In this document: positions 15,839-23,545 of the stretch, piece by piece | Position numbering within the stretch: position 1 is the first letter of the stretch | Layout of the letters: every line of letters starts with the position of its first letter | Source: Streptomyces longispororuber | GTDB lineage: Bacteria; Actinomycetota; Actinomycetes; Streptomycetales; Streptomycetaceae | Length of the DNA stretch: 46,234 bases | Reading direction: 5' to 3' | Assembly (NCBI RefSeq): GCF_024448165.1 | Contig: NZ_JAMOLN010000056.1 | Span: forward strand, 1 to 46,234 | Position numbers and translations under genes: made by a program | The notes under the pieces: generated by a model | What the model saw: the letters and a program-made list of their open reading frames with translations, nothing else | Database searches by the model: none | What the model was told of the DNA's origin: nothing

Positions 15839-17557
15839 TCAGCCCGGGATCACCTCGAGTCGCTGCCGGTCGAGCAGGTACTCCGGCAGGTACGGACGGC
15901 CGGTGGCCCCGAGCGGGAAGTCCATGTCGTACGCGAGGCAGGCGAGGGCCAGCGGTCCGAGCGCCACCCGGGCGCGCGGCGCCGCCGCGTCGCCCCAGTA
16001 ACTCCCGTGCTGCGCGAGGGCTTCCGCGAGCGCGTCCGCGAACGCGTCGTGGTCCTGGGTGAGCAGCCGGTGGAACAGGGCGACCGGCTGGTAGTCGATC
16101 GCGTTCAGGAAGTCCTTGGGCGCGTGCGTCGCGACGTCCGGGTGGGACTTCTCCATCACGGCGACGAGCTTCTCGACGACGTCGTCCACGGGGCGGCGCA
16201 GCCAGTGGCTCTGCAGGACGTCGACCCAGTGCAGGACGTAGTCGTCGACCGGTGCGTCCCCGCCGCGCAGCGCGTCGAGCGGGACCTGGCAGAGCCGGGT
16301 GGTGCGGTCGCGCTCGCGGGTGACGAGGGTGAGGTAGTAGGCGTCGAGCCAGGCGCGGGCGTCGGTGTGCGCCTCGGGCCCGGCGGCCGGCACGGTCGGC
16401 TCCCGCTCGCCGAGCGGCACCACGACGTCCTTGGTCTCGGTGAACAGGGCGGTGCCGAGCTGCAGCGCGGCGACCCAGGCGTCCCAGGTCTCCACCCGGT
16501 CGGCGCGGGGGTCGCTCGCGGCGTGCGCGTGGGCGAGTGCGACGGCCGAGGCGAAGGCGTCCGGGAGCCGCTCCGGTTCCGCGCCGAGCCGCTCGATCGA
16601 CTCGACCGTGGTGTCGGTGAGTTCGGCGGTGTCGGCCGGGCGGGCCGACGTCACGAGCCGGCCGGCCCGGTCGAGTCCGCGCAGCGCCTTCAGCATGCCG
16701 AGGAGGGCGTCCGGCGGCTGCTGCGCGACGGTGCGGGCCTCGTGGTCGATGACGGTGAGCGAGGTGAGGCGCCCCTCGTGCCACCAGTAGACGCGCGGCG
16801 AGAGCGAGCCGGGGCCGTCGTCGTGGGCCTTGACGGCGTACGTGGCGAGGTCGTTGACGGCGTCGGCCGCGCTGCCGTCGACGATCGGGTGGAACGCGAG
16901 CAGGTGCCGGGTCGGCACGACGACGAGCGCGCCCGCGTCGGGCATCCGCCGCCCGGTCACCTCGGCGACCAGCTCGGGCAGGATGAGCGCCTTGCCCGCG
17001 ACGAACGGCGAGTCGCCGTACACGGAGTGCAGGACCGGGTGCCCGTCGAGCCGGACCTCCTCGTGCCGGATCGGGGCGCGGACGAGGTTGCGCTGTCCCG
17101 CGGCCCAGAGCGCGTCGGCGCCCGCACGTTCGACGTCGGTGTCGTCGAGGATCCGTACGGAGGTGGGGCTGTCGAGCGCGAGGGCGAGGTGGAGCCCGTC
17201 GGCGACGCCGCGGAGGTAGCCGAAGCCGTCGGCGGGCAGCGCACCGGCGGGCACCAGGCGCAGACAGGTCGCGGCGAGCAGTTCCTCGGCGCTCTCCCCG
17301 CCCGACGACGCGTCGGCGAGCGCGTCGAAGAACCCCTCGACCAGCTCGGGCCAGTCCTCCTCGGGGGTGGCGCGGCAGCGCTGCGCGAGGTTCGTCAGCG
17401 GATACCGACGCTCCCCCGCCTCCGCCGTGTCGCCGACGACCGTGGGGCGGGTACCGGTACGGGTGTGCAGATGATCGGCGACGAGGGCGCGCAGCCGGTC
17501 GGCCTGCGCGACGGTGAGCGAAGGGAGTTGAGCGTCGAGCGTGTCATGTGGTGTCAC
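15839..17557 (-). CDS. Imm49-like immunity protein with an additional N-terminal domain
   Basis: Protein of 572 residues, no signal or membrane segment. The last third resembles the Imm49 family of polymorphic-toxin immunity proteins: AYYLTLVTRER, LNAIDYQPVALFHRLLTQDHDAFADAL and ALGPLALACLAYDMDFPLG followed by PYLPEYLL. Common Imm49 proteins are about half this size. The N-terminal half (RILDDTDVERAGADALWAAGQRNL, DSPFVAGKALILPELVAEV, LVVVPTRHLLAFHPIVDGSAADAV) resembles the DUF1444/YtpQ family. I know both families from memory and no search was run. GTG 17557 is the most likely start and lacks a good Shine-Dalgarno sequence. No toxin gene is nearby, so it is an orphan immunity protein or has another job. 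Confidence 0.6.
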   Translation of the reverse strand: MTPHDTLDAQLPSLTVAQADRLRALVADHLHTRTGTRPTVVGDTAEAGERRYPLTNLAQRCRATPEEDWPELVEGFFDALADASSGGESAEELLAATCLRLVPAGALPADGFGYLRGVADGLHLALALDSPTSVRILDDTDVERAGADALWAAGQRNLVRAPIRHEEVRLDGHPVLHSVYGDSPFVAGKALILPELVAEVTGRRMPDAGALVVVPTRHLLAFHPIVDGSAADAVNDLATYAVKAHDDGPGSLSPRVYWWHEGRLTSLTVIDHEARTVAQQPPDALLGMLKALRGLDRAGRLVTSARPADTAELTDTTVESIERLGAEPERLPDAFASAVALAHAHAASDPRADRVETWDAWVAALQLGTALFTETKDVVVPLGEREPTVPAAGPEAHTDARAWLDAYYLTLVTRERDRTTRLCQVPLDALRGGDAPVDDYVLHWVDVLQSHWLRRPVDDVVEKLVAVMEKSHPDVATHAPKDFLNAIDYQPVALFHRLLTQDHDAFADALAEALAQHGSYWGDAAAPRARVALGPLALACLAYDMDFPLGATGRPYLPEYLLDRQRLEVIPG

Positions 17558-17678
17558 GCCCTCGACTCTACGAGGCGGGCCTGCGGCGTGCCGGTGTCCG
17601 GCAGGAACCACCGCCTGACGGCGTCACGAACTCCCGTGCCGGCAACGGCCTTTGTCGTCGCCGGCCGTCGGACGAACG

Positions 17679-18191
17679 TCAGGGCCTGATCACGTCCGTC
17701 TCGATCGCCAGTTTGAACTCGGCGAGCACGAGCGGCACGGCGAGACCCTTGTCGCCGCTGCGGGCGGAGATCTTCAGGCCGACCGGGGTGCCGGGGTGCA
17801 CGAACATCTGCCAGGTGTACGAGCGGTACTGGCCGCCGCCGGTCGCCGAGATGTCCGTGGTGGCGGTCGAGTCGTAGCCGGTGGAGAGGTTCAGCGGGTC
17901 GCGCACGAAGCGGGCGCGGTACTCGGTGGCCCTGCTGTCCGCTTTCCAGAACACCAGGGCGGAGAGGGTGCCCCAGCCGTCGTGGCTGGGCCAGATGAGA
18001 CCGGAGCGGGCGTCGGGGTACGTGGAGGTGCCTCCGCCGCCGGCCGGGTCGTGCATCTTCCACGGGTCGTACGACTCCTCGGCCGCCGCGTACGGAAACC
18101 GCACGAGGTGGTAGCCGTCGCTGTCGTACCTGAGGGTCTGTGCGCCGGAGCGGGCGGCCTCGTACTTGAGTGAGGTGATCGCGAGTGGCAT
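17679..18191 (-). CDS. Hypothetical protein, 170 residues
   Basis: Not recognised. It lacks a signal peptide and membrane helices and is rich in aromatic residues and beta-prone stretches (YDSDGYHLVRFPY, GLIWPSHDGWGTLSALVFWKAD, GGQYRSYTWQMFVHPGTPVGLKIS), suggesting a beta-sandwich or lectin-like fold. ATG 18191 has GGGGGAGAG 8 bases upstream. It is 121 bases upstream of the Imm49-like gene on the same strand, so possibly co-transcribed, and divergent from the BKACE gene. Function unknown. Confidence 0.6.
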   Translation of the reverse strand: MPLAITSLKYEAARSGAQTLRYDSDGYHLVRFPYAAAEESYDPWKMHDPAGGGGTSTYPDARSGLIWPSHDGWGTLSALVFWKADSRATEYRARFVRDPLNLSTGYDSTATTDISATGGGQYRSYTWQMFVHPGTPVGLKISARSGDKGLAVPLVLAEFKLAIETDVIRP

Positions 18192-18250
18192 GACGTGCTC
18201 TCCCCCGAGTGCTGTCGCTGCTGTCGGTGCCGGCTGGCACCATCGCGTGC

Positions 18251-18961
18251 ATGACGTTCGTACAGGTGTGTCTGAACGGTGCTCGTGGTGCGGGCGACGG
18301 CGCGGTGGTGCCCCTGTCGCCGGGCTCGCTGGCGGACTCCGCCGCCGCGGCGGTCGCGGCCGGTGCGTCGGATGTGCATGTTCACCCCAAGTCCCCTTGT
18401 GGACAAGACACGTTGTCGCCCCGTTCGGTTGCGGCGACGCTCGACGCGATCCGGGCCCGGGTGGCGGTGCCGGTCGGGGTGACCACGGGCGCGTGGGCCG
18501 AGCCGGACGCGGCGGCGCGGGTGGCGCGGGTCCGCGCGTGGACGACGCTGCCGGACCACGCGTCGGTGAACTGGCACGAGGAGGGGGCCGAGAAGGTCGC
18601 CGCCGCGCTGCTGGAGCGGGGCGTCGGGGTGGAGGCGGGGCTGTGGTCCGGCACGGACGGGGCGGAGCGGTTCGCGGTGTCGCCGCTGCGGGAGCGGGTG
18701 TTGCGGGTGCTGGCCGAGGTCACGGACCCGGATCCGGCCACGGCCGAGGAGTCGGCGCGGGTGCTGCTCGCGGCGGTCGGCGCCGGGCACGGGCGGCCCG
18801 TGCTGCTGCACGGGGAGGAGGGCGGGGCGTGGCCGGTGCTGCGGCTGGCCGTGCGGCTGGGGCTTGCGACGCGGGTGGGGCTCGAGGACACGCTGGTCCT
18901 GCCGGACGGGGAGCGGGCCACGGGGAACGCCCCGTTGGTACGGGCGGCGCTGGGCGGGTGA
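18251..18961 (+). CDS. BKACE / 3-keto-5-aminohexanoate cleavage enzyme family protein (DUF849)
   Basis: Beta-keto acid cleavage enzyme family, which condenses or cleaves a beta-keto acid with acetyl-CoA. Seen: QVCLNGARG at the first strand, the metal-binding HVHPK motif with H43 and H45, VGVTTGAW, VNWHEEG, and the last strands of a TIM barrel (GLATRVGLEDTLVLPDG). At 236 residues it is shorter than the usual 270-310. ATG 18251 begins exactly at the first strand; an in-frame start at 18209 adds nothing recognisable. Divergent 59 bases from the hypothetical gene at 17679. Substrate is not predictable here. Confidence 0.82.
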   Translation: MTFVQVCLNGARGAGDGAVVPLSPGSLADSAAAAVAAGASDVHVHPKSPCGQDTLSPRSVAATLDAIRARVAVPVGVTTGAWAEPDAAARVARVRAWTTLPDHASVNWHEEGAEKVAAALLERGVGVEAGLWSGTDGAERFAVSPLRERVLRVLAEVTDPDPATAEESARVLLAAVGAGHGRPVLLHGEEGGAWPVLRLAVRLGLATRVGLEDTLVLPDGERATGNAPLVRAALGG

Positions 18962-19113
18962 GGCGCGGCGCCGGTTCCCGCAGGGCCGCGCACCGACTCC
19001 CCGCGGAGCCGCGCATCGCCGCCTAGCAGGTGGAATTCCCGTCGCGCCAGCCGTTTCCCGTGCGGAGAGTTGGGCGGGACGAGAGCCGTACCAGCCCGAG
19101 GAGAAACGCCCTC

Positions 19114-20181
19114 ATGTCGACGCTGCGCGTCACCGCCGAGAGCCTGACCATCCACCCCCACCCGAACGCCGACGCCCTCGAACTGGCCCAGGTGGGCCTG
19201 TATCGCGCCGTCGTCGCCAAGGGGGCGTACCGGACCGGGGACACCGCCGTGTACATCCCCGAGCAGTCCGTGCTCCCGGCGCCGCTCATCGAGGAGTTGG
19301 GGCTGACCGGGCGGCTCGCGGGCGGGAACGCGGACCGGGTGAAGGCGGTGCGGCTGCGCGGGGAGCTGTCGCAGGGCATCGTGTGCCGGCCAAGAGCGCT
19401 GGCCGGGGTCGACCTCGGCGCGGCGGCCGGGGACGGGACGGACTTCGCGGAGCTGCTCGGGATCACCAAGTGGGTGCCGCCGGTGCCGCCGACCATGAAC
19501 GGTGACGTGGAGAGCGCGCCGGAGCTGCTGCCGTGGGTCGACATCGAGAACATCGCGCGCTACCCGGACGTGTTCGCGCCCGGCGAGCCGGTGGTCGTCA
19601 CGGAGAAGCTGCACGGGTCGGCGTGCCTGGTGACGTACGTCGCGGCCGACGAGCGGGTGTACGTGTCGTCGAAGGGGTTCGGCGCCAAGTCCCTGGCGCT
19701 GCAGGAGGATCCGCGGAACCTGTACTGGCGTGCCGTGCGCGGGCACGGGGTCGCCGAGGCCGCCGCCCGGATCGCCGGACGGCTCGGCGCGGCACGCGTC
19801 GGGATCTTCGGCGAGGTGTACGGCGCGGGGGTGCAGGACCTGACGTACGGCGCCGACGGCCGCAGGGACACGCTGGGTTACGCGGTGTTCGACGTTGCCG
19901 CGGAGATCGGCGGAGAAGTGCGCTGGCTGTCGGCAGACGCCCTGCTCGACGGTGAACTGCCGCTCGTACCGAGCCTGTTCACCGGACCGTACGACGTGGA
20001 GCGCGTCCTGCAGCTCGCCACGGGGCGGGAGACCGTGTCGGGGCGCGACCTGCATCTGCGCGAGGGCGTGGTGATCCGTCCGGTCGTGGAGCGGTACAGC
20101 CCGGTCACGGGTGGGCGGGCCATCGCCAAGGCGGTCAGCCCGGCGTACCTGACCCGCAAGGGCGGCACCGAGTACGAGTGA
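19114..20181 (+). CDS. ATP-dependent RNA ligase, DRB0094 (Deinococcus Rnl / Rnl5) type
   Basis: Nick-sealing RNA ligase of 355 residues. The N-terminal OB-fold module (IHPHPNADALELAQVGLYRAVVAKG, YRTGDTAVYIPEQSVLP) followed by a nucleotidyltransferase domain is the layout of the Deinococcus DraRnl enzyme. Nucleotidyltransferase motifs: motif I EKLHG with the adenylated lysine K165, FGEVYG with E234 (motif IIIa region), motif IV REGVVIRP with E317 and motif V IAKAVS with K339. ATG 19114 has GAGGAG about 10 bases upstream. DraRnl joins a 3'-OH RNA end in a duplex; repair of broken RNA in the cell is thus the likely role. It stands alone, plus strand, with no toxin RNase or kinase-phosphatase partner adjacent. 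Confidence 0.9.
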   Translation: MSTLRVTAESLTIHPHPNADALELAQVGLYRAVVAKGAYRTGDTAVYIPEQSVLPAPLIEELGLTGRLAGGNADRVKAVRLRGELSQGIVCRPRALAGVDLGAAAGDGTDFAELLGITKWVPPVPPTMNGDVESAPELLPWVDIENIARYPDVFAPGEPVVVTEKLHGSACLVTYVAADERVYVSSKGFGAKSLALQEDPRNLYWRAVRGHGVAEAAARIAGRLGAARVGIFGEVYGAGVQDLTYGADGRRDTLGYAVFDVAAEIGGEVRWLSADALLDGELPLVPSLFTGPYDVERVLQLATGRETVSGRDLHLREGVVIRPVVERYSPVTGGRAIAKAVSPAYLTRKGGTEYE

Positions 20182-20193
20182 CGGCGCCGCCGG

Positions 20194-20670
20194 TCAGGAC
20201 GGCGCGGGACGCTCCCGGCGCTCCGCCATCAGGCGGGAGCCGGTGAGCCGCTCGCCGAAGACGTCGTCCGGGTTGGACAGGACGCAGGTGTCCAGGGAGA
20301 GGCAGCCGCAGCCGATGCAGTCGGTCAGGTGGTCGCGCAGCCGGCTCAGCTGCTTGATCCGCTCGTCCAGTTCGGAGCGCCAGGCCTCGGAGAGGCGTGC
20401 CCAGTCGTCGCAGGTCGGGGTGCGCTCCTCCGGGAGCTCGGCGAGCGCGTCGCGGATGGTGGCGAGGGGGATGCCGACGCGCTGGGCGGCGCGGATGAAG
20501 GCGACCCGGCGCAGGGTGTCACGGGTGTAGCGGCGCTGGTTGCCGGCGGTGCGGCGGCTGCTGATCAGGCCCTTGGCCTCGTAGAAGTGGAGGGCGGACA
20601 CGGCGGCGCCGCTACGTGCCGACACCTGACCGACGCTGAGCTCGTGGATCTTCTCCGGGATCTGTGGCAC
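20194..20670 (-). CDS. soxR: Redox-sensitive transcriptional activator SoxR
   Basis: MerR-family regulator of 158 residues. The N-terminal winged HTH (ELSVGQVSARSGAAVSALHFYEAKGLISSRRT) is followed by a dimer helix and a C-terminal [2Fe-2S] cysteine cluster DCIGCGCLSLDTC with C118, C121, C123 and C129, exactly the spacing of SoxR. In Streptomyces SoxR senses redox-active small molecules such as actinorhodin rather than superoxide and turns on a few efflux or reductase genes. GTG 20670 is the start (VPQIP). No flavin/quinone-related target lies beside it; it is divergent from a MaoC hydratase and ends 12 bases after the RNA ligase. Confidence 0.95.
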   Translation of the reverse strand: MPQIPEKIHELSVGQVSARSGAAVSALHFYEAKGLISSRRTAGNQRRYTRDTLRRVAFIRAAQRVGIPLATIRDALAELPEERTPTCDDWARLSEAWRSELDERIKQLSRLRDHLTDCIGCGCLSLDTCVLSNPDDVFGERLTGSRLMAERRERPAPS

Positions 20671-20721
20671 CCGGCCGAGCCTATCCTCCGGGCGGCCCCG
20701 TTGTTAGCATGCCTGGAGCAC

Positions 20722-20737
20722 TGAGCAAGCGCTTAGA
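20722..20737. promoter_or_regulatory. Operator-like motif TGAGCAAGCGCTTAGA upstream of the hydratase gene
   Basis: TGAGCAAGCGCTTAGA, 24 bases before the hydratase ATG. The same word with one change (TGAGCGAGCGCTTAGG) lies at 21918-21933, 48 bases upstream of the convergent TetR gene (start 21869). The core AGCGCT is symmetrical and resembles the CAAGnnCTTG core of KstR2 sites from memory. Confidence 0.6.
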
Positions 20738-20761
20738 CATTCGACATGGAGGCGACGGAAG

Positions 20762-21223
20762 ATGGCCGAGCCGCGGGTTTTCAAGAGCATCGACGAGCTG
20801 AAGGGCGCCGTGGGCGAGCAGCTCGGGTACAGCGACTGGGTCGAGATCGAGCAGCAGCGGATCGACCGGTTCGCCGAGGCCACCGGTGACCACCAGTGGA
20901 TCCACGTCGACCCGGAGCGCGCCAAGGACGGGCCGTTCGGCACGACCATCGCGCACGGCTATCTGACGCTGTCGCTGCTCCCGCTGTTCGGGCCGCAGCT
21001 GCTGTCGGTCGAGGGCATGAAGATGGGCGTGAACTACGGGACGAACAAGGTCCGTTTCCCCGCCCCGGTCCCGGTCGGCTCCCGGCTGCGGGCCACCGCG
21101 AAGATCACGTCCGTGGACGACGTGCCGGGCGGCGTGCAGCTGGCCGTGGCGTTCACGGTGGAGCGGGACGGCGGCGACAAGCCGGTCTGCGTCGCCGAGT
21201 CGGTGTCCCGCTACTACCTGTGA
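20762..21223 (+). CDS. MaoC-family (R)-specific enoyl-CoA hydratase
   Basis: Hot-dog-fold hydratase of 153 residues. The catalytic pair D43 and H48 is seen in TGDHQWIHVDPE, followed by GPFGTTIAHGYLTLSLL and the sheet segments VNYGTNKVRFPAPVPVGSRLRATAKI. It hydrates trans-2-enoyl-CoA to the (R)-3-hydroxyacyl-CoA. ATG 20762 has GGAGG 11 bases upstream. It lies convergently with a TetR gene (16-base gap) and both have the same operator-like word in front of them, so that TetR protein probably represses both. Divergent from soxR with 91 bases between. Confidence 0.92.
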   Translation: MAEPRVFKSIDELKGAVGEQLGYSDWVEIEQQRIDRFAEATGDHQWIHVDPERAKDGPFGTTIAHGYLTLSLLPLFGPQLLSVEGMKMGVNYGTNKVRFPAPVPVGSRLRATAKITSVDDVPGGVQLAVAFTVERDGGDKPVCVAESVSRYYL

Positions 21224-21239
21224 GCCGGTGAGACAGGCC

Positions 21240-21869
21240 CTAGCTCCGGGTTCCCACCATCCGCAGGACGAGGTCGGCGTAGAGCGCGCCGACCTCGTCG
21301 GGCGTCCGGCGGCCTTCCGCGTTGAACCAGCGGGCCACGTCGATGCAGAGCGAGAGCACGGCGACGGTCGTGCCGGGCACGTCCGGGACGTCGAACTCCC
21401 CCGACTTCACGCCGTCGTTGATGATCTCGCGGATGGCCGCGTCGCTCTGCCGGCGCAGCGCCACGATGGCCGGGCGGTGCTCCTCGCCGAGGGAGTCCAG
21501 CTCGTACTGGACGACGCGCGCAGTCATGTGGTGGCCGGCATGCCAGCGCACGAAGGAGCGGACCGCCTCCGCGAGGCGCTCCGCCGCGGTGCCCTCGCCC
21601 TCGACCGCGCGGCGCAGGATCTCCAGCGCCTTCTCGTGGCCGATGCGGCTGATCCGGAGGAGGAGCTCCTCCTTGGTCTTGTAGTGGATGTAGAGCGCGG
21701 CCGGACTCATGCCGGCCCGGCTCGCGATGTCACGGGTCGTGGTGGCGTGGTAGCCGCGCTCGGCGAACGCCTCGACCGCGGCGACCATGAGGCGGCGGGC
21801 CGCGTCAGGGGTGACCTCGGACCACGGCATGTCGTCCGAGGGGGCGGCTACCTGCTCGTCCTGCGTCAT
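21240..21869 (-). CDS. TetR-family regulator (hydratase-linked)
   Basis: TetR repressor of 209 residues. HTH: ARRLMVAAVEAFAERGYHATTTRDIASRAGMSPAALYIHYKTKEELLLRI; the C-terminal domain has VRSFVRWHAGHHMTARVVQYELDSLGEEHRPAI, a pattern often found near acyl-CoA genes. Start taken at ATG 21869 (MTQDEQ), where no strong Shine-Dalgarno sequence is visible; codons up to 21914 are in frame but unlikely. Upstream it carries TGAGCGAGCGCTTAGG (21918-21933), shared with the convergent hydratase. The likely ligand is an acyl-CoA, by analogy with similar TetR proteins. Confidence 0.88.
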   Translation of the reverse strand: MTQDEQVAAPSDDMPWSEVTPDAARRLMVAAVEAFAERGYHATTTRDIASRAGMSPAALYIHYKTKEELLLRISRIGHEKALEILRRAVEGEGTAAERLAEAVRSFVRWHAGHHMTARVVQYELDSLGEEHRPAIVALRRQSDAAIREIINDGVKSGEFDVPDVPGTTVAVLSLCIDVARWFNAEGRRTPDEVGALYADLVLRMVGTRS

Positions 21870-21917
21870 CGCTGCGCTCGCATCCTGTAGGGGGCGGGCC
21901 CACCATACCCTCACAGG

Positions 21918-21941
21918 TGAGCGAGCGCTTAGGTCGCTCGC
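21918..21941. promoter_or_regulatory. Operator-like motif upstream of TetR, with a 7-bp inverted repeat
   Basis: TGAGCGAGCGCTTAGG at 21918-21933 matches the site at 20722. It also forms GCGAGCG-cttaggt-CGCTCGC (21921-21941), a perfect 7-bp inverted repeat that may act as a hairpin after the YiaA-like gene. Confidence 0.55.
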
Positions 21942-21952
21942 GTCCGGGGAGG

Positions 21953-22243
21953 TCAGGCGACCGTGTTGAAGGGGTCGTGGTCCGCGAGGATCTTCTCCAG
22001 GCGGGCCTTGTCCACCCGGCTCACGATCTGGTCGGCCTCCTGGCGGTCGCGGATGACCTTGGCCAGGGTGAAGGCGGACGTCGTGAGGTACAGGACGGCG
22101 ATCGCCAGGAACGCGCGGATCCAGCCGCTCGCGTCGAGGCTGTAGATCCCGACGGCCGTCGCGGTGATCGCGACGGCGAAGGACGCGATGGCCTGTCCGT
22201 AGAAGGCCGTGGTGTTGTGCTGCTTGACCGGTGTCTCACTCAT
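21953..22243 (-). CDS. YiaA/YiaB-family two-helix membrane protein
   Basis: Small protein of 96 residues with two adjacent hydrophobic helices (ASFAVAITATAVGIYSL and GWIRAFLAIAVLYLTTSAFTLA) and a cytoplasmic charged tail (KVIRDRQEADQIVSRVDKARLEKILADHDPF). This is the YiaA/YiaB architecture; function in bacteria is unknown. ATG 22243 (MSETPVKQHN) is chosen; ATG 22255 is in frame and possible. It follows the acyl-CoA dehydrogenase by 61 bases on the same strand and may share its transcript. Confidence 0.75.
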   Translation of the reverse strand: MSETPVKQHNTTAFYGQAIASFAVAITATAVGIYSLDASGWIRAFLAIAVLYLTTSAFTLAKVIRDRQEADQIVSRVDKARLEKILADHDPFNTVA

Positions 22244-22304
22244 GCCGGACAGCATGGAGCGGATGTGACCGCAGCCACATCCGCTCGGCTACCTAGGTAC
22301 GTAC

Positions 22305-23465
22305 TCAGAACGCCGAGACGCCCGTCAGCGCGCGGCCGATGATGAGCTTCTGGATCTGGCTCGTGCCCTCGTAGAGGGTCATGACGCGGGCGTCGCGCAG
22401 CAGCTTGCCGACCGGGTACTCGTCGATGTAGCCGTAGCCGCCGAAGACCTGGAGGGCGTTGTTGGCGCAGCGGACCGCGGCCTCGGACGCGAAGAGCTTG
22501 GCCTTCGACGACGCGGTGGCGAAGTCCTCGCCGCGGTCGATGAGGTCGGCGACGCGCCAGGTCAGCAGCCGGGCCGCGTCCACATCGACCGAGATGTCGC
22601 TGATCAGCTCCTGGACCAGCTGGTACGAGGCGATGGGCTTGCCGAACTGCTCGCGCTCCGCGGCGTAGCCGACCGCCGCGTCGAGCGCGGCCTGCGCGAT
22701 GCCGACGCAGCCCGCGGCGACCGACATCCGGCCCTTGGCGAGGGCGGCCATGGCGATCGAGAAGCCCTTCCCCTCCGGGCCGAGCATCGCGGAGGCGGGC
22801 ACGCGCACGTCCTCCAGGACCAGCTCCGCCGTCGCCTGACCGCGCAGGCCGAGCTTGCCGTGGACGGTGCGGCGGGTCAGTCCGGGGGTGTCGGTGGGGA
22901 CCAGGAAGGCGGAGACGCCCTTGTGTCCCGGGGCGTCCGTGGAACGGGCGAAGAGGAGGACGACGTCGGCCCAGGTGCCGTTCGTGATGAACATCTTGGA
23001 GCCGTTGATCACCCAGTCCCCGTCGGAGCCGCCGTCGCGGACCGCCCTGGTCGTCAGGCTCCCGGCGTCGGAGCCCGTACCGGGCTCGGTGAGGCCGAAG
23101 CAGCCGAGCGCCTCGCCCGCCGTCAGCCTCGGCAGCCACTCCCGCTTCTGCTCCTCGGTCCCGTACGACTGGACGGTCTTGGCGACCAGGCCGAGGGAGA
23201 CCGAGACGATGCCGCGCACGGAGGAGTCGCCGCGGCCCAGTTCCTCGGTCACCAGGCAGTACGCGAGGTGGTCGCCGCCGGAGCCGCCGTACTCCTCGTC
23301 GATCGTCAGGCCCAGGAAGCCGACCTCGCCGAGCTTCTTCACGATGCCGCGGTCGACCTCCTCGCGGCGGTCCCACTCCACGACGTTCGGCGCGATCTCG
23401 CCGGCCACGAAGTCCTCGGCGAGCCGCCGGACGGCCGCCTGCTCCTCACTCAGCTCCAGATTCAC
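22305..23465 (-). CDS. Acyl-CoA dehydrogenase
   Basis: FAD acyl-CoA dehydrogenase of 386 residues, the normal length. Signatures: FGLTEPGTGSDAGSLTT near the flavin, NGSKMFITNG, LGLRGQATAELVLEDVRVP, and YAAEREQFGKPIASYQ. The catalytic glutamate is E366 in LYEGTSQIQK. GTG 23465 has GGGGAG 7 bases upstream and gives the typical start VNLELSEEQ; an in-frame ATG at 23483 adds MPGESS. Probably oxidises short or branched acyl-CoAs (inferred from family). Divergent from a TetR gene with an operator at 23500-23519 in the shared promoter. Confidence 0.95.
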   Translation of the reverse strand: MNLELSEEQAAVRRLAEDFVAGEIAPNVVEWDRREEVDRGIVKKLGEVGFLGLTIDEEYGGSGGDHLAYCLVTEELGRGDSSVRGIVSVSLGLVAKTVQSYGTEEQKREWLPRLTAGEALGCFGLTEPGTGSDAGSLTTRAVRDGGSDGDWVINGSKMFITNGTWADVVLLFARSTDAPGHKGVSAFLVPTDTPGLTRRTVHGKLGLRGQATAELVLEDVRVPASAMLGPEGKGFSIAMAALAKGRMSVAAGCVGIAQAALDAAVGYAAEREQFGKPIASYQLVQELISDISVDVDAARLLTWRVADLIDRGEDFATASSKAKLFASEAAVRCANNALQVFGGYGYIDEYPVGKLLRDARVMTLYEGTSQIQKLIIGRALTGVSAF

Positions 23466-23499
23466 GGACGACTCCCCAGGCACGGTGGCAGATGCTCTT

Positions 23500-23519
23500 A
23501 AATTAGCACTGCTAGTTTT
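23500..23519. promoter_or_regulatory. TetR operator between acyl-CoA dehydrogenase and TetR
   Basis: AAATTAGCACTGCTAGTTTT has a symmetrical core TAGCA-c-TGCTA in a 20-base AT-rich site. It lies upstream of both divergent starts, and 14 bases before the TetR -10 box TACTAT (23533). 16 of 20 bases match a site in front of the aldehyde dehydrogenase operon (31636-31655). Confidence 0.75.
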
Positions 23520-23532
23520 ACGGTGACAGCCC

Positions 23533-23538
23533 TACTAT
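23533..23538 (+). promoter_or_regulatory. -10 box of a leaderless TetR promoter
   Basis: TACTAT lies 7 bases before the ATG at 23546, so the transcript likely starts at or next to the start codon. No Shine-Dalgarno sequence precedes that ATG. Confidence 0.55.
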
Positions 23539-23545
23539 GTGCGGC

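Noticed and set aside
15839..18191. Reading the Imm49-like gene and the 17679 gene as a toxin-immunity pair.
   Set aside because: The 17679 product has no recognisable toxin, nuclease or secretion feature, and is 121 bases away without coupling.
20194..20761. A SoxR box near soxR or its neighbours.
   Set aside because: No CCTCAAG-type palindrome was found between soxR and the hydratase; the palindrome there is the AGCGCT motif.
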